From Desulfobulbaceae bacterium (GTDB taxonomy: Bacteria > Desulfobacterota > Desulfobulbia > Desulfobulbales > Desulfobulbaceae), in the NCBI GenBank assembly GCA_015486315.1, contig WFRY01000448.1:1-38886 (forward strand): 38,886 bases of DNA, written 5' to 3'. The notes under the pieces were generated by a model, which was not told the origin of the DNA, searched no databases, and saw only the letters and a program-made list of their open reading frames with translations. Positions 1 through 7,635 of the stretch are shown piece after piece; the first letter of the stretch is position 1; the number at the start of each line of letters is the position of its first letter. Position numbers and translations under genes: made by a program.

Positions 1-651
1 GATACTGATAATCTACAGATACAGCGGCTGCGTAATCGCCGATGTAAAACCATGGCGACCATCCTCTTCCTCTCCCAGGGTGTACCCATGCTGGTGGCTG
101 GTGACGAATTCGGCCGCAGCCAGCAGGGAAATAACAATGCCTGGTGCCAGGACAATGAGATCAGCTGGATAAACTGGCAGCTTGCTGAAAAAAACAAAGG
201 CCTGCTTCGTTTCTTTAAAAAACTCATCAGGCTTCGACGCGACCACCCTGTTTTTCGGCGGGTAGATTTTTTTGAGGTCAGCAGCGGCCCGGATAACCAG
301 CCGCATATGCAGGAAATTCTCTGGCAGGGACTGAAACCGAACGAGCAGGACTGGTCCTATGACTGTCACACCATTGCCTTTTGCCTCAAGGGCTGCGAGC
401 TGCCCGGCAGCGGCGATGCGGATTTTTTTGTCATGCTCAACGGTCATCGTGAGCAGTCGGCAGCCTTTACTGTTCCGGTTATCCCGGCCTCCCGCTCAAA
501 ATGTGTCTGGAAAAAAATCATTGATACGGCCCGGGAATCCCCGGCTGATTTCATAGACCTGAAACCGGCCAAACAGATAGCCGTCAGCGGTGAAGTTACG
601 GTCGCCCCCATGGCTTGCGTGGTACTGCAGTCTCTGCAGACAGTCCGATGA
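1..651 (+). CDS. glgX: Glycogen debranching enzyme GlgX, C-terminal part (5' end outside window)
   Basis: The reading frame is already open at base 1, so the track's ATG at 52 is an internal methionine and only the last ~216 residues are present. Seen: GVPMLVAGDEFGR followed by NNNAWCQDNEISWINW, the signature after the catalytic barrel of GlgX/TreX-type isoamylases, then a helix with LRRDHPVFRR and a C-terminal beta domain. Family knowledge: these GH13 enzymes hydrolyse alpha-1,6 branches of phosphorylase-limit glycogen in the cytoplasm. The stop codon overlaps the ATG of the next gene (ATGA), so the two are probably translationally coupled. The identification is firm; exact substrate (glycogen versus other alpha-glucans) is inferred. 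Confidence 0.9.
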   Translation, partial: DTDNLQIQRLRNRRCKTMATILFLSQGVPMLVAGDEFGRSQQGNNNAWCQDNEISWINWQLAEKNKGLLRFFKKLIRLRRDHPVFRRVDFFEVSSGPDNQPHMQEILWQGLKPNEQDWSYDCHTIAFCLKGCELPGSGDADFFVMLNGHREQSAAFTVPVIPASRSKCVWKKIIDTARESPADFIDLKPAKQIAVSGEVTVAPMACVVLQSLQTVR

Positions 652-1178
652 AGAGAACAGACACCCTGTTACTGCTCGGAGATTCCCTTGTTGAATGGGG
701 GGACTGGCCGGAGTTGCTGCCCTCCATCCGGGTAATCAACCGCGGTATTGCCGGAGAACATGTTGAAGATCTTGCCGCCCGGCTGGCAGGAGAACTGGCG
801 ACCATTCCGGACCCCGACCATATTCTGATCATGGCCGGTACCAACAATCTGCTCATGGGTAACCGCTTCTTTCCGGCCATCTTCAAAAGCATGCTGCCCA
901 GGCTGTCTTCACTCTGTCCGGAGGCAGGTATCACCCTCAACTCCATCATGCCCATGTCCCTGCCCGGTCTCCGTCTGGAAACAGAGGAAATAAACGCGGA
1001 GCTGCAGGATGTTGCTCGCCAGGCCGGCTGTCTCTTCCTCAACATGACGGATCCGTTTACCGAGCAATGTCTGCCCATTACCAAACCATGTTTTCTCACG
1101 GACGGAGTCCACCTGTCCACCCTTGGTTATCAGGTTTGGGCAAATGAAATCAGACGACACCTGACCATGTCCTGTTGA
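648..1178 (+). CDS. SGNH/GDSL-family hydrolase
   Basis: I chose the ATG at 648 (176 aa) over the TTG at 615 in the track because it overlaps the glgX stop as ATGA and places the conserved start right before the first block. All SGNH blocks are visible: block I LLGDSLVEWG (nucleophile Ser), block II NRGIAGE (Gly), block III MAGTNNL (Asn), and block V DGVHLSTLGY with the Asp-x-x-His pair. There is no signal peptide, so it is probably cytoplasmic. Family members are esterases, acylhydrolases or lysophospholipases; the substrate cannot be told from sequence. Coupling to glgX hints at carbohydrate deacylation, but that is only inference. Confidence 0.88.
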   Translation: MKRTDTLLLLGDSLVEWGDWPELLPSIRVINRGIAGEHVEDLAARLAGELATIPDPDHILIMAGTNNLLMGNRFFPAIFKSMLPRLSSLCPEAGITLNSIMPMSLPGLRLETEEINAELQDVARQAGCLFLNMTDPFTEQCLPITKPCFLTDGVHLSTLGYQVWANEIRRHLTMSC

Positions 1179-1243
1179 CAGAGGAAGGTCAAGTTCTTAT
1201 AACTATTGAGCACAGTGCGATATATTTACATCGCTGCATATAA

Positions 1244-1261
1244 CCGTCCCTGAAGGGACGG
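1244..1261. other. Small perfect hairpin between SGNH gene and nrfJ-like gene
   Basis: CCGTCCC-TGAA-GGGACGG forms a 7-bp perfect stem with a tetraloop, 66 nt after the SGNH stop. There is no T-tract on either side, so it is not a canonical intrinsic terminator; it may be a weak terminator or an mRNA-processing or stabilising structure in the leader of the next gene. Confidence 0.35.
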
Positions 1262-1304
1262 CTAACAAACTTATATCACTATACTTTCACGAGGAGATCA
1301 CATC

Positions 1305-2168
1305 ATGAAGTTTACCTATTGCATTCCGGCCGCCCTGGCCATGGCTCTGCTGCTCAGCGGCCCCGGCATGGCTGAAGAAAAAACACAGGCTGCAGCGACC
1401 GAGTCTCCTGTCGATTTAAACGGAAAACCGATCAAGGGCAAAGCACTTGAGACCATGAATTCCGGGGGATATACATATGTCCTTATTGATGCACCCCAGG
1501 GTAAAATCTGGGTCGCGGTGCCGGAATCAAAAGTTGAGGTAGGCCAGGATGTCATGGCCAATCCGGGCATGGCCATGACGGATTTCAAGTCCAAGACACT
1601 GAACAAAACATTTGACGTGGTCATCTTTTCCTCCGGTCTCGGCGATCCAAACAAACCGTTCAACCCCAAAAAAGGGGCTGCCATGGGTGGCGGCGGTTCA
1701 AGTTTTGCCTCAGCTATGCAGGCTGAGGGTGGTGCTGCAAATCCCCACGGCGGTATGGGCGGGGCAATGGGCAGCGGCGCTGCCGGTGAAGCAGCGCTTG
1801 GCGGCCCATCCGGAGGTTCCGGAACCGCCGTTGTTGCAGCAGCCGACGTGAAGGTTGACAAGGCAAAGGGTGAGAATGCCCAGACCATTGGAGAGTGCTT
1901 TGACAAGGCCGACGAACTGAACAACAAAAATGTTCAGGTTCGCGGCAAGGTCATGAAGGTATCGAAAATGATCATGGGTAAAAACTGGGTCCACATCCAG
2001 GACGGTACCGGTAACCCGATGAAAAACAGCCATGACCTGGTGGTCACCACCATGGCAGAGCCGAAAGTAGATTCGATCGTGATTATCGAGGGAACCCTGC
2101 ATGCAAACAAGGACTTTGGCGCAGGATATAAATATGACGTAATAATCGAGGATGCTGACATCAAATAA
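1305..2168 (+). CDS. Exported NrfJ-like OB-fold protein
   Basis: 287 aa with a clear signal peptide (MKFTYCIPAALAMALLLSGPGMAEE) and a good ribosome site (GAGGAG, 7 nt before ATG). Two segments recall NrfJ-related periplasmic proteins: an N-terminal GYTYVLIDAPQGKIWVAVPE strand pair with KTLNKTFDVVIFS after it, and a C-terminal OB-fold (about residues 195-287) with VQVRGKVMKVSKMIMGKNWVHIQDG. Between them lies a Gly/Ala/Met-rich low-complexity linker (about 125-180). Family knowledge: such proteins occur near cytochromes and redox genes in deltaproteobacteria, with no settled biochemical role. It stands alone here; a MITE sits 3 nt past its stop codon. Confidence 0.75.
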   Translation: MKFTYCIPAALAMALLLSGPGMAEEKTQAAATESPVDLNGKPIKGKALETMNSGGYTYVLIDAPQGKIWVAVPESKVEVGQDVMANPGMAMTDFKSKTLNKTFDVVIFSSGLGDPNKPFNPKKGAAMGGGGSSFASAMQAEGGAANPHGGMGGAMGSGAAGEAALGGPSGGSGTAVVAAADVKVDKAKGENAQTIGECFDKADELNNKNVQVRGKVMKVSKMIMGKNWVHIQDGTGNPMKNSHDLVVTTMAEPKVDSIVIIEGTLHANKDFGAGYKYDVIIEDADIK

Positions 2169-2171
2169 CGA

Positions 2172-2327
2172 ATAACCGTTCAGGAGCACCTTATCTCTGT
2201 ACGGTCAGGCCTGGTTCACATAGGAATCACTATAGTTCACAGACCTGATCGAACAGATCTGAAGCACTCCTCAACGGTTAGGATCAGTGATTTTGCGAAA
2301 ATTATGCTTTCACTGCTGAAGAGTTAC
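2172..2327. mobile_element. Degenerate MITE-like inverted-repeat element (older copy)
   Basis: The 156-bp spacer element has imperfect termini (ATAACCGTTCAGG... and ...CTGAAGAGTTAC) matching the ends of the clean copy at 22852-23038. Internally it folds on itself: AACCGTTCAGGAGCACCTTA pairs imperfectly with the AACGGTT-ended arm near 2278. The interior keeps the GTGATTTTGC-like segment of the other copy. Flanks share only the first five of eight bases (aataacga / aataaagc), as expected for a decayed target duplication. It begins 3 nt after the nrfJ-like stop and ends 23 nt before panE, so it forms the panE leader. Confidence 0.65.
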
Positions 2328-2350
2328 AATAAAGCGAACCGGCCCTGCTG

Positions 2351-3280
2351 ATGCGCATTGTTATTGCCGGTCCCGGAGCCTTGGGCTGCGTGCTCGCAGC
2401 CCGGATCTTTTCAGTTCTGCAGACCGGCGACGAGCTCACCCTGCTCGACCACCGGCATGAACGGGCCAGGAAATTCAACAACAGCGGCTTTACCCTCGAA
2501 GATCGGGGCAAGGCCGACCATTTCATCATACCTGCAACCGCTGATCCGGCAAAGATCAGCGGTTGTGATCTTTTTTTCCTCTGTACACGAGCCGGGAGTG
2601 TTCCCGAGGCTCTCCGGCAGGCAGAATCCCTGCTCACCCCGTCCACCCTGCTTATCAGTATGCAGCGGGGTATCCGTCATTTGACAACCATCCGGAGCCA
2701 TAAGGCAGTTACCGCTCTGGCCTTGTCCAGTGCGGATGTGCAGCTGAATCCCCGGGGCATGATCTGCTGTCTTGATCCGGGTACAATACAAACAGGTCTG
2801 CTTGCCGGCACGGCTGGAAAGGGGCAGCAACTGAGACCTGCCGCAGACCTGCTCAAACGGGCAGGACTTGAGCCTGAGATAAAACAGAACATGGTCCGGC
2901 AGGCATGGGATCATTTTTTTGTGGACCTGGCAGTCAATGCACTGGCCGCCATCTACCGGCGACCGAACGGCCAGCTGCTCACCTCCTGTTCCGTGCGGGG
3001 TAATATGAAAAAAATAATCAACGAGGCCGTTACCGTGGGCAGGGGTGCCGGAATAGAGCCCGGTTGCGATCCGATAAAAGCAGCCTTTCAATTCCTGCGT
3101 ACGGAAAAAGACAGAACAGCTCCCATGTTTCAGGACATCCTGAACCAGCGGCCTACTGAAATTGATGCCCTCAACGGCACCATTTCTCAAATGGGCAGAG
3201 AGCTGTCCATTCCGACACCGATCAACGACGATATGGTCATGCGGATAAAAACACTGGAGAGCGGCTATCGTGCTCCCTGA
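2351..3280 (+). CDS. panE: 2-dehydropantoate 2-reductase (ketopantoate reductase) family
   Basis: 309 aa, usual length for ApbA/PanE. The N-terminus MRIVIAGPGALGCVLAARI is the NADPH-binding GxGxxG Rossmann motif; the C-terminal helical domain carries KQNMVRQAWDHFFVDLAVNALAA (the K...N..NAL pattern of the catalytic Lys and substrate-binding Asn) and later RPTEIDALNGTI, the typical E-x-D-x-L-N-G block. Reaction by family: NADPH reduction of 2-dehydropantoate to pantoate in CoA synthesis. Some relatives act on other 2-keto acids, so specificity is inferred. No strong ribosome site precedes the ATG; the upstream region is a MITE remnant. The 3' end overlaps the next gene by 11 nt. Confidence 0.85.
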   Translation: MRIVIAGPGALGCVLAARIFSVLQTGDELTLLDHRHERARKFNNSGFTLEDRGKADHFIIPATADPAKISGCDLFFLCTRAGSVPEALRQAESLLTPSTLLISMQRGIRHLTTIRSHKAVTALALSSADVQLNPRGMICCLDPGTIQTGLLAGTAGKGQQLRPAADLLKRAGLEPEIKQNMVRQAWDHFFVDLAVNALAAIYRRPNGQLLTSCSVRGNMKKIINEAVTVGRGAGIEPGCDPIKAAFQFLRTEKDRTAPMFQDILNQRPTEIDALNGTISQMGRELSIPTPINDDMVMRIKTLESGYRAP

Positions 3281-3848
3281 CAAAATTGCTCCCGGACTGC
3301 TGGGCTTTGACTTTGACGGGGTTATTGCCGATACTGCGGAAACCTTTATCCGACTGGCCTGTGAAGAGTATGAGCTTTGCGGTATCTGCCCGGAGGACAT
3401 TACCAACTTCGAGGTTGAGCAATGCCTGGATATAGCCCCGGAGATCGTCAACGACATCTTCACCAGGGTGCTGCTCGATTCCGTGGCCACCGGCCTGAAA
3501 CCCATGCCCGGTGCAGTTGAAGTCATTGGAGAGATGGCAGATAAAGCTCACATTACGGTGGTCACGGCCCGGCCTGTTGCAGATCCGGTTCACGACTGGC
3601 TGCAATCCGTTTTCCCAAAATCAACCCTGCCCGCAATCCGGGTGGTGGCCATGGGAGCCCACGACGACAAATCCCGCCATATTCACAAGCAGGGATTGCA
3701 ATATTTTATCGATGACCGGGCGGAAACATGCGTTCAGCTCAATACAACCGGTATTCAACCCATTGTGTTCTCCCAGCCTTGGAATGAAAACAGACACAGG
3801 CTGCCGGTGGTCAACTCCTGGGAGGAAATCAGGGCGTTATGCCTCTAA
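3270..3848 (+). CDS. HAD-superfamily hydrolase (5'-nucleotidase-like)
   Basis: 192 aa beginning at GTG and overlapping panE by 11 nt, which suggests coupled translation. HAD motifs are visible: motif I FDFDGVIAD (nucleophile and acid/base Asp), motif II VVTARP (Thr), a Lys in KSRHIHKQG and motif IV FIDDRAET. The short helical cap after motif I and the overall size recall the deoxyribonucleotidase-like / NT5C-type HAD group, but the substrate cannot be assigned. No signal peptide; a cytoplasmic phosphatase acting on a small phospho-compound is the best reading. Confidence 0.78.
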   Translation: MLPDKIAPGLLGFDFDGVIADTAETFIRLACEEYELCGICPEDITNFEVEQCLDIAPEIVNDIFTRVLLDSVATGLKPMPGAVEVIGEMADKAHITVVTARPVADPVHDWLQSVFPKSTLPAIRVVAMGAHDDKSRHIHKQGLQYFIDDRAETCVQLNTTGIQPIVFSQPWNENRHRLPVVNSWEEIRALCL

Positions 3849-3929
3849 AGTTATCCTGTGTACAGGGTGTGAAGCGCCCATGATTTTGTCACCCTGCAGA
3901 ACAAAATAACGAGGAAGGTAGGTGTAACT

Positions 3930-4352
3930 ATGCAATGTCCGGCATGCGGTGCAGAGGTCCCAGTCTATAAAAATCCTGTCCCCACCGTTGATATCATCAT
4001 CGAGGTTGAGGGCGGCATAGTCCTCATTGAACGGAAAAACCCGCCCCACGGCTGGGCCATACCCGGTGGTTTTGTTGATTACGGTGAGAGTTTTGAACAT
4101 GCCGCAGTACGGGAGGCAAAGGAGGAAACAGGACTGGATGTAACCCTTATACGCCAGTTTCACACCTACTCACAACCAAAGCGCGATCCCCGTCAGCACA
4201 CGGCATCAACCGTGTTTATTGCAACGGCAGAGGGCATCCCCGGGGGAGGCGACGATGCCCTGCAGGCCAGAATTTTTTCACAGGGCAACCTGCCTGAACT
4301 GGTCTTTGACCACCAGGGGATTATAGATGATTACTTCAAGAAAAGGTATTAA
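3930..4352 (+). CDS. Nudix hydrolase (ADP-ribose pyrophosphatase-like)
   Basis: 140 aa with a full Nudix box: [23 protein letters not shown], fitting GX5EX7REUXEEXGU. The N-terminus starts [11 protein letters not shown], one half of a zinc ribbon as in NudC-like and several ADP-ribose pyrophosphatase-like proteins; the second CxxC is missing. Family reaction: metal-dependent cleavage of a nucleoside diphosphate linked to another moiety. AGGAAGG lies 8-14 nt before the ATG. Its stop codon overlaps by 3 nt the stop of the convergent small ORF at 4349-4510. Substrate unknown. Confidence 0.88.
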   Translation: MQCPACGAEVPVYKNPVPTVDIIIEVEGGIVLIERKNPPHGWAIPGGFVDYGESFEHAAVREAKEETGLDVTLIRQFHTYSQPKRDPRQHTASTVFIATAEGIPGGGDDALQARIFSQGNLPELVFDHQGIIDDYFKKRY

Positions 4353-4510
4353 AACAACGCCTTTAACGCCGCATACACAACAAGCCCCACACCTATGGAG
4401 CTGTACATGAGCAGTCAGGGGATGCAGTCACTGCCGTAGCGTTTCAGGATCAGGGTAAATGCCGTGATCCCGCAGGCGGCGGCAATGCCGATAAAGATCA
4501 AATCCTTCAT
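4349..4510 (-). CDS. Candidate small membrane selenoprotein with C-x-x-U (UGA at codon 32)
   Basis: Not in the ORF track because of an in-frame TGA (4415-4417). Read through, the frame gives 53 residues: a first hydrophobic helix ([19 protein letters not shown]), a short basic/polar turn KRYGSDCIP, the UGA, then a second helix ([17 protein letters not shown]) and TAA. The UGA falls three residues after Cys29, producing a C-I-P-U motif like redox CxxU selenoproteins. AAGG lies 7 nt before the ATG, and the gene sits 67 nt after typA on the same strand. A SECIS-like hairpin follows the UGA. Alternatives: a TGG-to-TGA nonsense mutation (a Trp at a membrane interface would also fit) making it a pseudogene, or a sequencing error. 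The Sec reading is inference. Confidence 0.6.
4383..4402 (-). promoter_or_regulatory. SECIS-like hairpin downstream of the in-frame UGA
   Basis: On the minus-strand transcript AGCUCCAU-AGGU-GUGGGGCU forms an 8-bp stem (two G-U wobbles) capped by an AGGU tetraloop. The loop begins 20 nt after the UGA and has a G within its first two positions. These properties fall inside the published bacterial SECIS description (a stem of several base pairs, a small apical loop with a conserved G, roughly 16-37 nt from UGA) and resemble the GGU loop of E. coli fdhF. A bulged U could extend the lower stem. The hairpin is seen; its function is inferred. Confidence 0.5.
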
Positions 4511-4577
4511 AGGTTCGCCTTGAAAAATGTGACGTCCATACGTTCATCAGGCCGGGTTACGCCCTCTCTGCAATCGG

Positions 4578-6377
4578 TTATGCATAAATTTTCGCATTTT
4601 TCTGCTTTCGCAGCCGAATAATCTTGGGGGTTATCTCAACCAGCTCATCATCATCAATATACGATATGCAGTCTTCCAGGCTCATGTCAAGGGGAGGAGT
4701 AAGAATAACCGCATCATCCGAGCCGGAAGCCCGCATATTGGTCAGTTTTTTCCCCTTGGCCGGGTTGACGACCAGGTCGGCCGGTCGACAGTTCTCGCCG
4801 ATGATCTGTCCCTTGTACAGGTCCTGCCCAGGTCTGATAAACAACGCCCCGCGCTCCTGCAGATTAAACAGGGCAAAGGCCACGCTGGTACAGTTTTCCT
4901 TGACGATCATAGCCCCGTTCTTCCGGCCCTGAAGCTCACCGGCATAGGGGCCCCACTCGGAAAAGACATAGTTCATAACACCCATACCACGGGTATCGGT
5001 CATAAATTCGGAGCGATACCCAAGCAGGCCGCGGGTAGGTATCTTAAAGACCATGCGGGACATCTCGTTTTCCACCTGCATATCGGTCAGTACGCCCTTG
5101 AGCTTACCCAGTTTTTCTATGACAACTCCCTGGTACTGCTCATCCACATCAACCGTTAACTCTTCATACGGCTCAATGGTCTTGCCGTTTTCCTCGCGCA
5201 TGATGACATGGGGACGGGTGACCTGGAACTCATACCCTTCCCGGCGCATCTTCTCAATCAGGATGGAGAGATGCAACTCACCCCGGCCCGACACCCGAAA
5301 ACCGACACCTTCCGTCAACGGCTCTACCTGCAGGGCAACATCGGCCAGGGTCTCCCTGTTGAGGCGTTCCTCAAGATGACGCGATGTGATATATTTTCCA
5401 TCCTGACCGGCAAAGGGCGAGTCATTGGGAATAAAATGCATGGAAATAGTCGGCGGATCAATTTCAATGAGCGGTAGGGGACGAGGATCATCGGGATCGG
5501 TAAAGGTAACCCCGACCGTTACATCATTCATCCCAGCCACGGCAACGATATCACCGGTAGAGGCACTTTCCACCGGTACCTGCTGATCACCGACAAAAGA
5601 AAAAATCTTGTTGATCCGGATGGGTTTCACAGAGCCGTCACGCCGGGCAACGACGATATTATCGTTAATACGCAGGTTCCCGTTCACCAGGCGTCCTATA
5701 CCGAGACGGCCCAGGTATGGAGAGTAATCAATGGTGTTGATCTGCAACTGCAGAGGAGCAGCAGGATCACCGGCAGGAGGCGGGACATGCTTGATAATCA
5801 TCTCCGAAATCAGGTCCATCCCCTTACCCGGCTCATAGGGGTCATTGTGGTCGGCCACCATATAACCTTCTTTGGCCGAACCGTAGACAACAGGAAAATC
5901 CAGGGTGCTGTCCGGTGCATCCAGCCGGCCAAGCAGGTCAAATACCTCATCAACCACCCATTCACAGCGGGCGGCATCTTTATCAATTTTGTTCACCACC
6001 ACCAGGATGGGGAGATCGGCTGCCAAGGCTTTTTTAACCACGAAAAACGTCTGCGGCATAGGGCCTTCCTGGGCATCTACAAGCAGTACAACCCCGTCGG
6101 CCATGCGCAGTACACGTTCCACCTGACCACCAAAGTCGGCATGGCCGGGAGTGTCGATAATATTTATTTTATAATCACCGTAGATATAGGAACCGTTTTT
6201 GGAGGCAATGGTGATGCCGCGTTCACGTTCCAGGTCCATGGAATCCATGAGCCGTTCCGCCACCTGCTGATTATCACGAAACATGCCGCTATGACGAAAT
6301 AGCTGGTCGACAAGCGTGGTTTTACCATGGTCGACATGGGCAATAATGGCAACGTTTCTAATCTTGTCCTGGTCCAT
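4578..6377 (-). CDS. typA: Ribosome-associated GTPase TypA/BipA
   Basis: 599 aa, typical for the family. GTPase motifs: G1 AHVDHGKTT, G2/switch region RGITI, G3 DTPGHADF, G4 NKIDKDAAR, G5 GSAKEGY; then EF-Tu-like domain II, EF-G-like domains III and V, and the TypA-specific C-terminus (GLLGYRSEFMTDTRG, then KKLTNMRASGSDDA). It is a translational GTPase that binds ribosomes and helps 50S assembly and stress adaptation. RBS AGGAG lies 7 nt before the ATG. A terminator-like hairpin with a T-rich tail sits just upstream in its leader (6400-6417). The putative selenoprotein gene follows 67 nt downstream on the same strand. Confidence 0.97.
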   Translation of the reverse strand: MDQDKIRNVAIIAHVDHGKTTLVDQLFRHSGMFRDNQQVAERLMDSMDLERERGITIASKNGSYIYGDYKINIIDTPGHADFGGQVERVLRMADGVVLLVDAQEGPMPQTFFVVKKALAADLPILVVVNKIDKDAARCEWVVDEVFDLLGRLDAPDSTLDFPVVYGSAKEGYMVADHNDPYEPGKGMDLISEMIIKHVPPPAGDPAAPLQLQINTIDYSPYLGRLGIGRLVNGNLRINDNIVVARRDGSVKPIRINKIFSFVGDQQVPVESASTGDIVAVAGMNDVTVGVTFTDPDDPRPLPLIEIDPPTISMHFIPNDSPFAGQDGKYITSRHLEERLNRETLADVALQVEPLTEGVGFRVSGRGELHLSILIEKMRREGYEFQVTRPHVIMREENGKTIEPYEELTVDVDEQYQGVVIEKLGKLKGVLTDMQVENEMSRMVFKIPTRGLLGYRSEFMTDTRGMGVMNYVFSEWGPYAGELQGRKNGAMIVKENCTSVAFALFNLQERGALFIRPGQDLYKGQIIGENCRPADLVVNPAKGKKLTNMRASGSDDAVILTPPLDMSLEDCISYIDDDELVEITPKIIRLRKQKNAKIYA

Positions 6378-6399
6378 CTCTACTCCTGCAAAAAGAAAA

Positions 6400-6417
6400 A
6401 GGTGCGTAAACGCACCT
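6400..6417 (-). terminator. Terminator-like hairpin in the typA leader
   Basis: On the minus strand AGGTGCG-TTTA-CGCACCT is followed by TTTTTCTTTTT and then, after only a few bases, the typA Shine-Dalgarno AGGAG. It would end transcripts coming from yaaA, but there is no room for a promoter between it and typA, so typA mRNA must either start inside or upstream and read through it. This placement fits an attenuator or a temperature- or growth-responsive leader; that reading is inference. Confidence 0.6.
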
Positions 6418-6585
6418 GAAATTCAAAACATTATGGGATGTAATAAACATCGGCCTGCAAAAAATTTTCGACCATAGCGCAGAAATAACAAAAAGACAAG
6501 TAGATTGATACGTAGGGCGGTAACTTGGTGGTATTTACAGCGAAAAGTGAAAACAACGCTCAGGGGACCATTGGGAGCAGCGCTG

Positions 6586-7356
6586 TCAGGGAAGTTTCCG
6601 CACAAAAACCCACTCGTTGTCCGCAGACAGATCAGGCTTGAAATCATATCCGTCTACGGCAAATCTCTGCAGTTGTTCCGGTTGGACGATTCTGTTTTTA
6701 ACAACAAAATCAACCATGGCCCCCCGCGCCCTTTTAGCGTAGATGGCAATGGTTTTCAAGCAACCTTCTTTTTCCTGTTTAAAGGACAGGGTCAGGATAT
6801 TTGCCCGCAGCTCTTTCTTCCGGATAACTTTGAAGTACTCGGCCGAGGCCAGGTTGAGCAGAACCGGCACAGGATCTTCAGCCAGTTGTTCATTAACGGC
6901 CCGGGTAATTCGTTCACCCCAGAAACCATACAGATTCTTTGCCTCATCAACAGCCGGCTTAGCAGCCATTTCCAGGCGATACGGCTGCATTAAATCCAGT
7001 GGACGAAGGATCCCGTACAGGCCGGACAGTATGCGCAGATGGCGTTGGGCATGGACAAGCTGTTCTCCTGAATAATGTGCAACGTCCATGGGATTAAACT
7101 GATCCCCCTGAAACATGAACAGGGCCTGACGGCTGTTCTCAGGAGTAAACGGCAGCTGAAAATCCAGGAACCGTTGATGGTTTACAGCGGCCAGCTTGTC
7201 ACTCATCTTCATCAGGGTTGCAAGCTGCTGTTGATCAAAACTTTTCAACTTCCGGACCAGCTGAGCTGTCTGTTCTATAAAAATCGGCTGGGTGCAGTCA
7301 CCATGGATGGGGACGGCAAAGTCCTGGGTCTTGGAGGGGGAGATGATCAGCAGCAT
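6586..7356 (-). CDS. yaaA: YaaA-family (DUF328) peroxide stress protein
   Basis: I chose the ATG at 7356 (256 aa) rather than the track's 7464 because YaaA proteins begin M-LLIISPSKTQDF, exactly as here, and AGGAAA lies upstream. Characteristic blocks: SDKLAAVNHQRF, LSGLYGILRPLDLMQPYRLEM, LYGFWGERIT, NLASAEYFKVI and, near the end, KRARGAMVDFV. E. coli YaaA limits intracellular free iron during hydrogen peroxide stress; the fold binds DNA in some reports. It is a single-domain cytoplasmic protein of the normal length. It lies between hrpB and typA on the same strand with gaps that could hold separate promoters. Confidence 0.92.
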   Translation of the reverse strand: MLLIISPSKTQDFAVPIHGDCTQPIFIEQTAQLVRKLKSFDQQQLATLMKMSDKLAAVNHQRFLDFQLPFTPENSRQALFMFQGDQFNPMDVAHYSGEQLVHAQRHLRILSGLYGILRPLDLMQPYRLEMAAKPAVDEAKNLYGFWGERITRAVNEQLAEDPVPVLLNLASAEYFKVIRKKELRANILTLSFKQEKEGCLKTIAIYAKRARGAMVDFVVKNRIVQPEQLQRFAVDGYDFKPDLSADNEWVFVRKLP

Positions 7357-7483
7357 ATGAGCAGTATTTCCTGAGAGTGATGAACTTGTATTTATAACTG
7401 GTCGACCGGTTTGATGAACTACCGGCAGACGAGATCTATGAGACAACCATACCTGATTACGCACAAAACTCAGCCATTAACAA

Positions 7484-7521
7484 ATTTCTGGATCCCCGAT
7501 AACAACACTCGGGGATGACGA
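7484..7521 (-). repeat. REP-like palindrome (CGTCATCCCCG...CGGGGATCCAG)
   Basis: Read on the minus strand, CGTCATCCCCGA and TCGGGGATCCAG flank a short A/T-rich loop. The same outer sequence, in the other orientation and with a shorter GCGAAGGC core, occurs at 21575-21602. This CGTCATYCCCGC...GCGGGRATCCA palindrome type is common in intergenic DNA of many proteobacteria. It lies between yaaA and hrpB. The rest of the 7357-7635 gap shows no convincing gene. Confidence 0.6.
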
Positions 7522-7635
7522 GGCTTGCAACTCCGTTAGATTATAACAACTCAGACTGCTGCCCACTTTTGCCATCTTGTTGGTTCCGGTGTATCCGAGT
7601 CAGGCTTATTTTTGCACGAGGTCTGCTCTCAAAAG

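Noticed and set aside
2411-3526. 371-aa minus-strand ORF over panE and the HAD gene
   Set aside because: Covers two well-supported plus-strand genes with diagnostic motifs; no family features on the minus strand.
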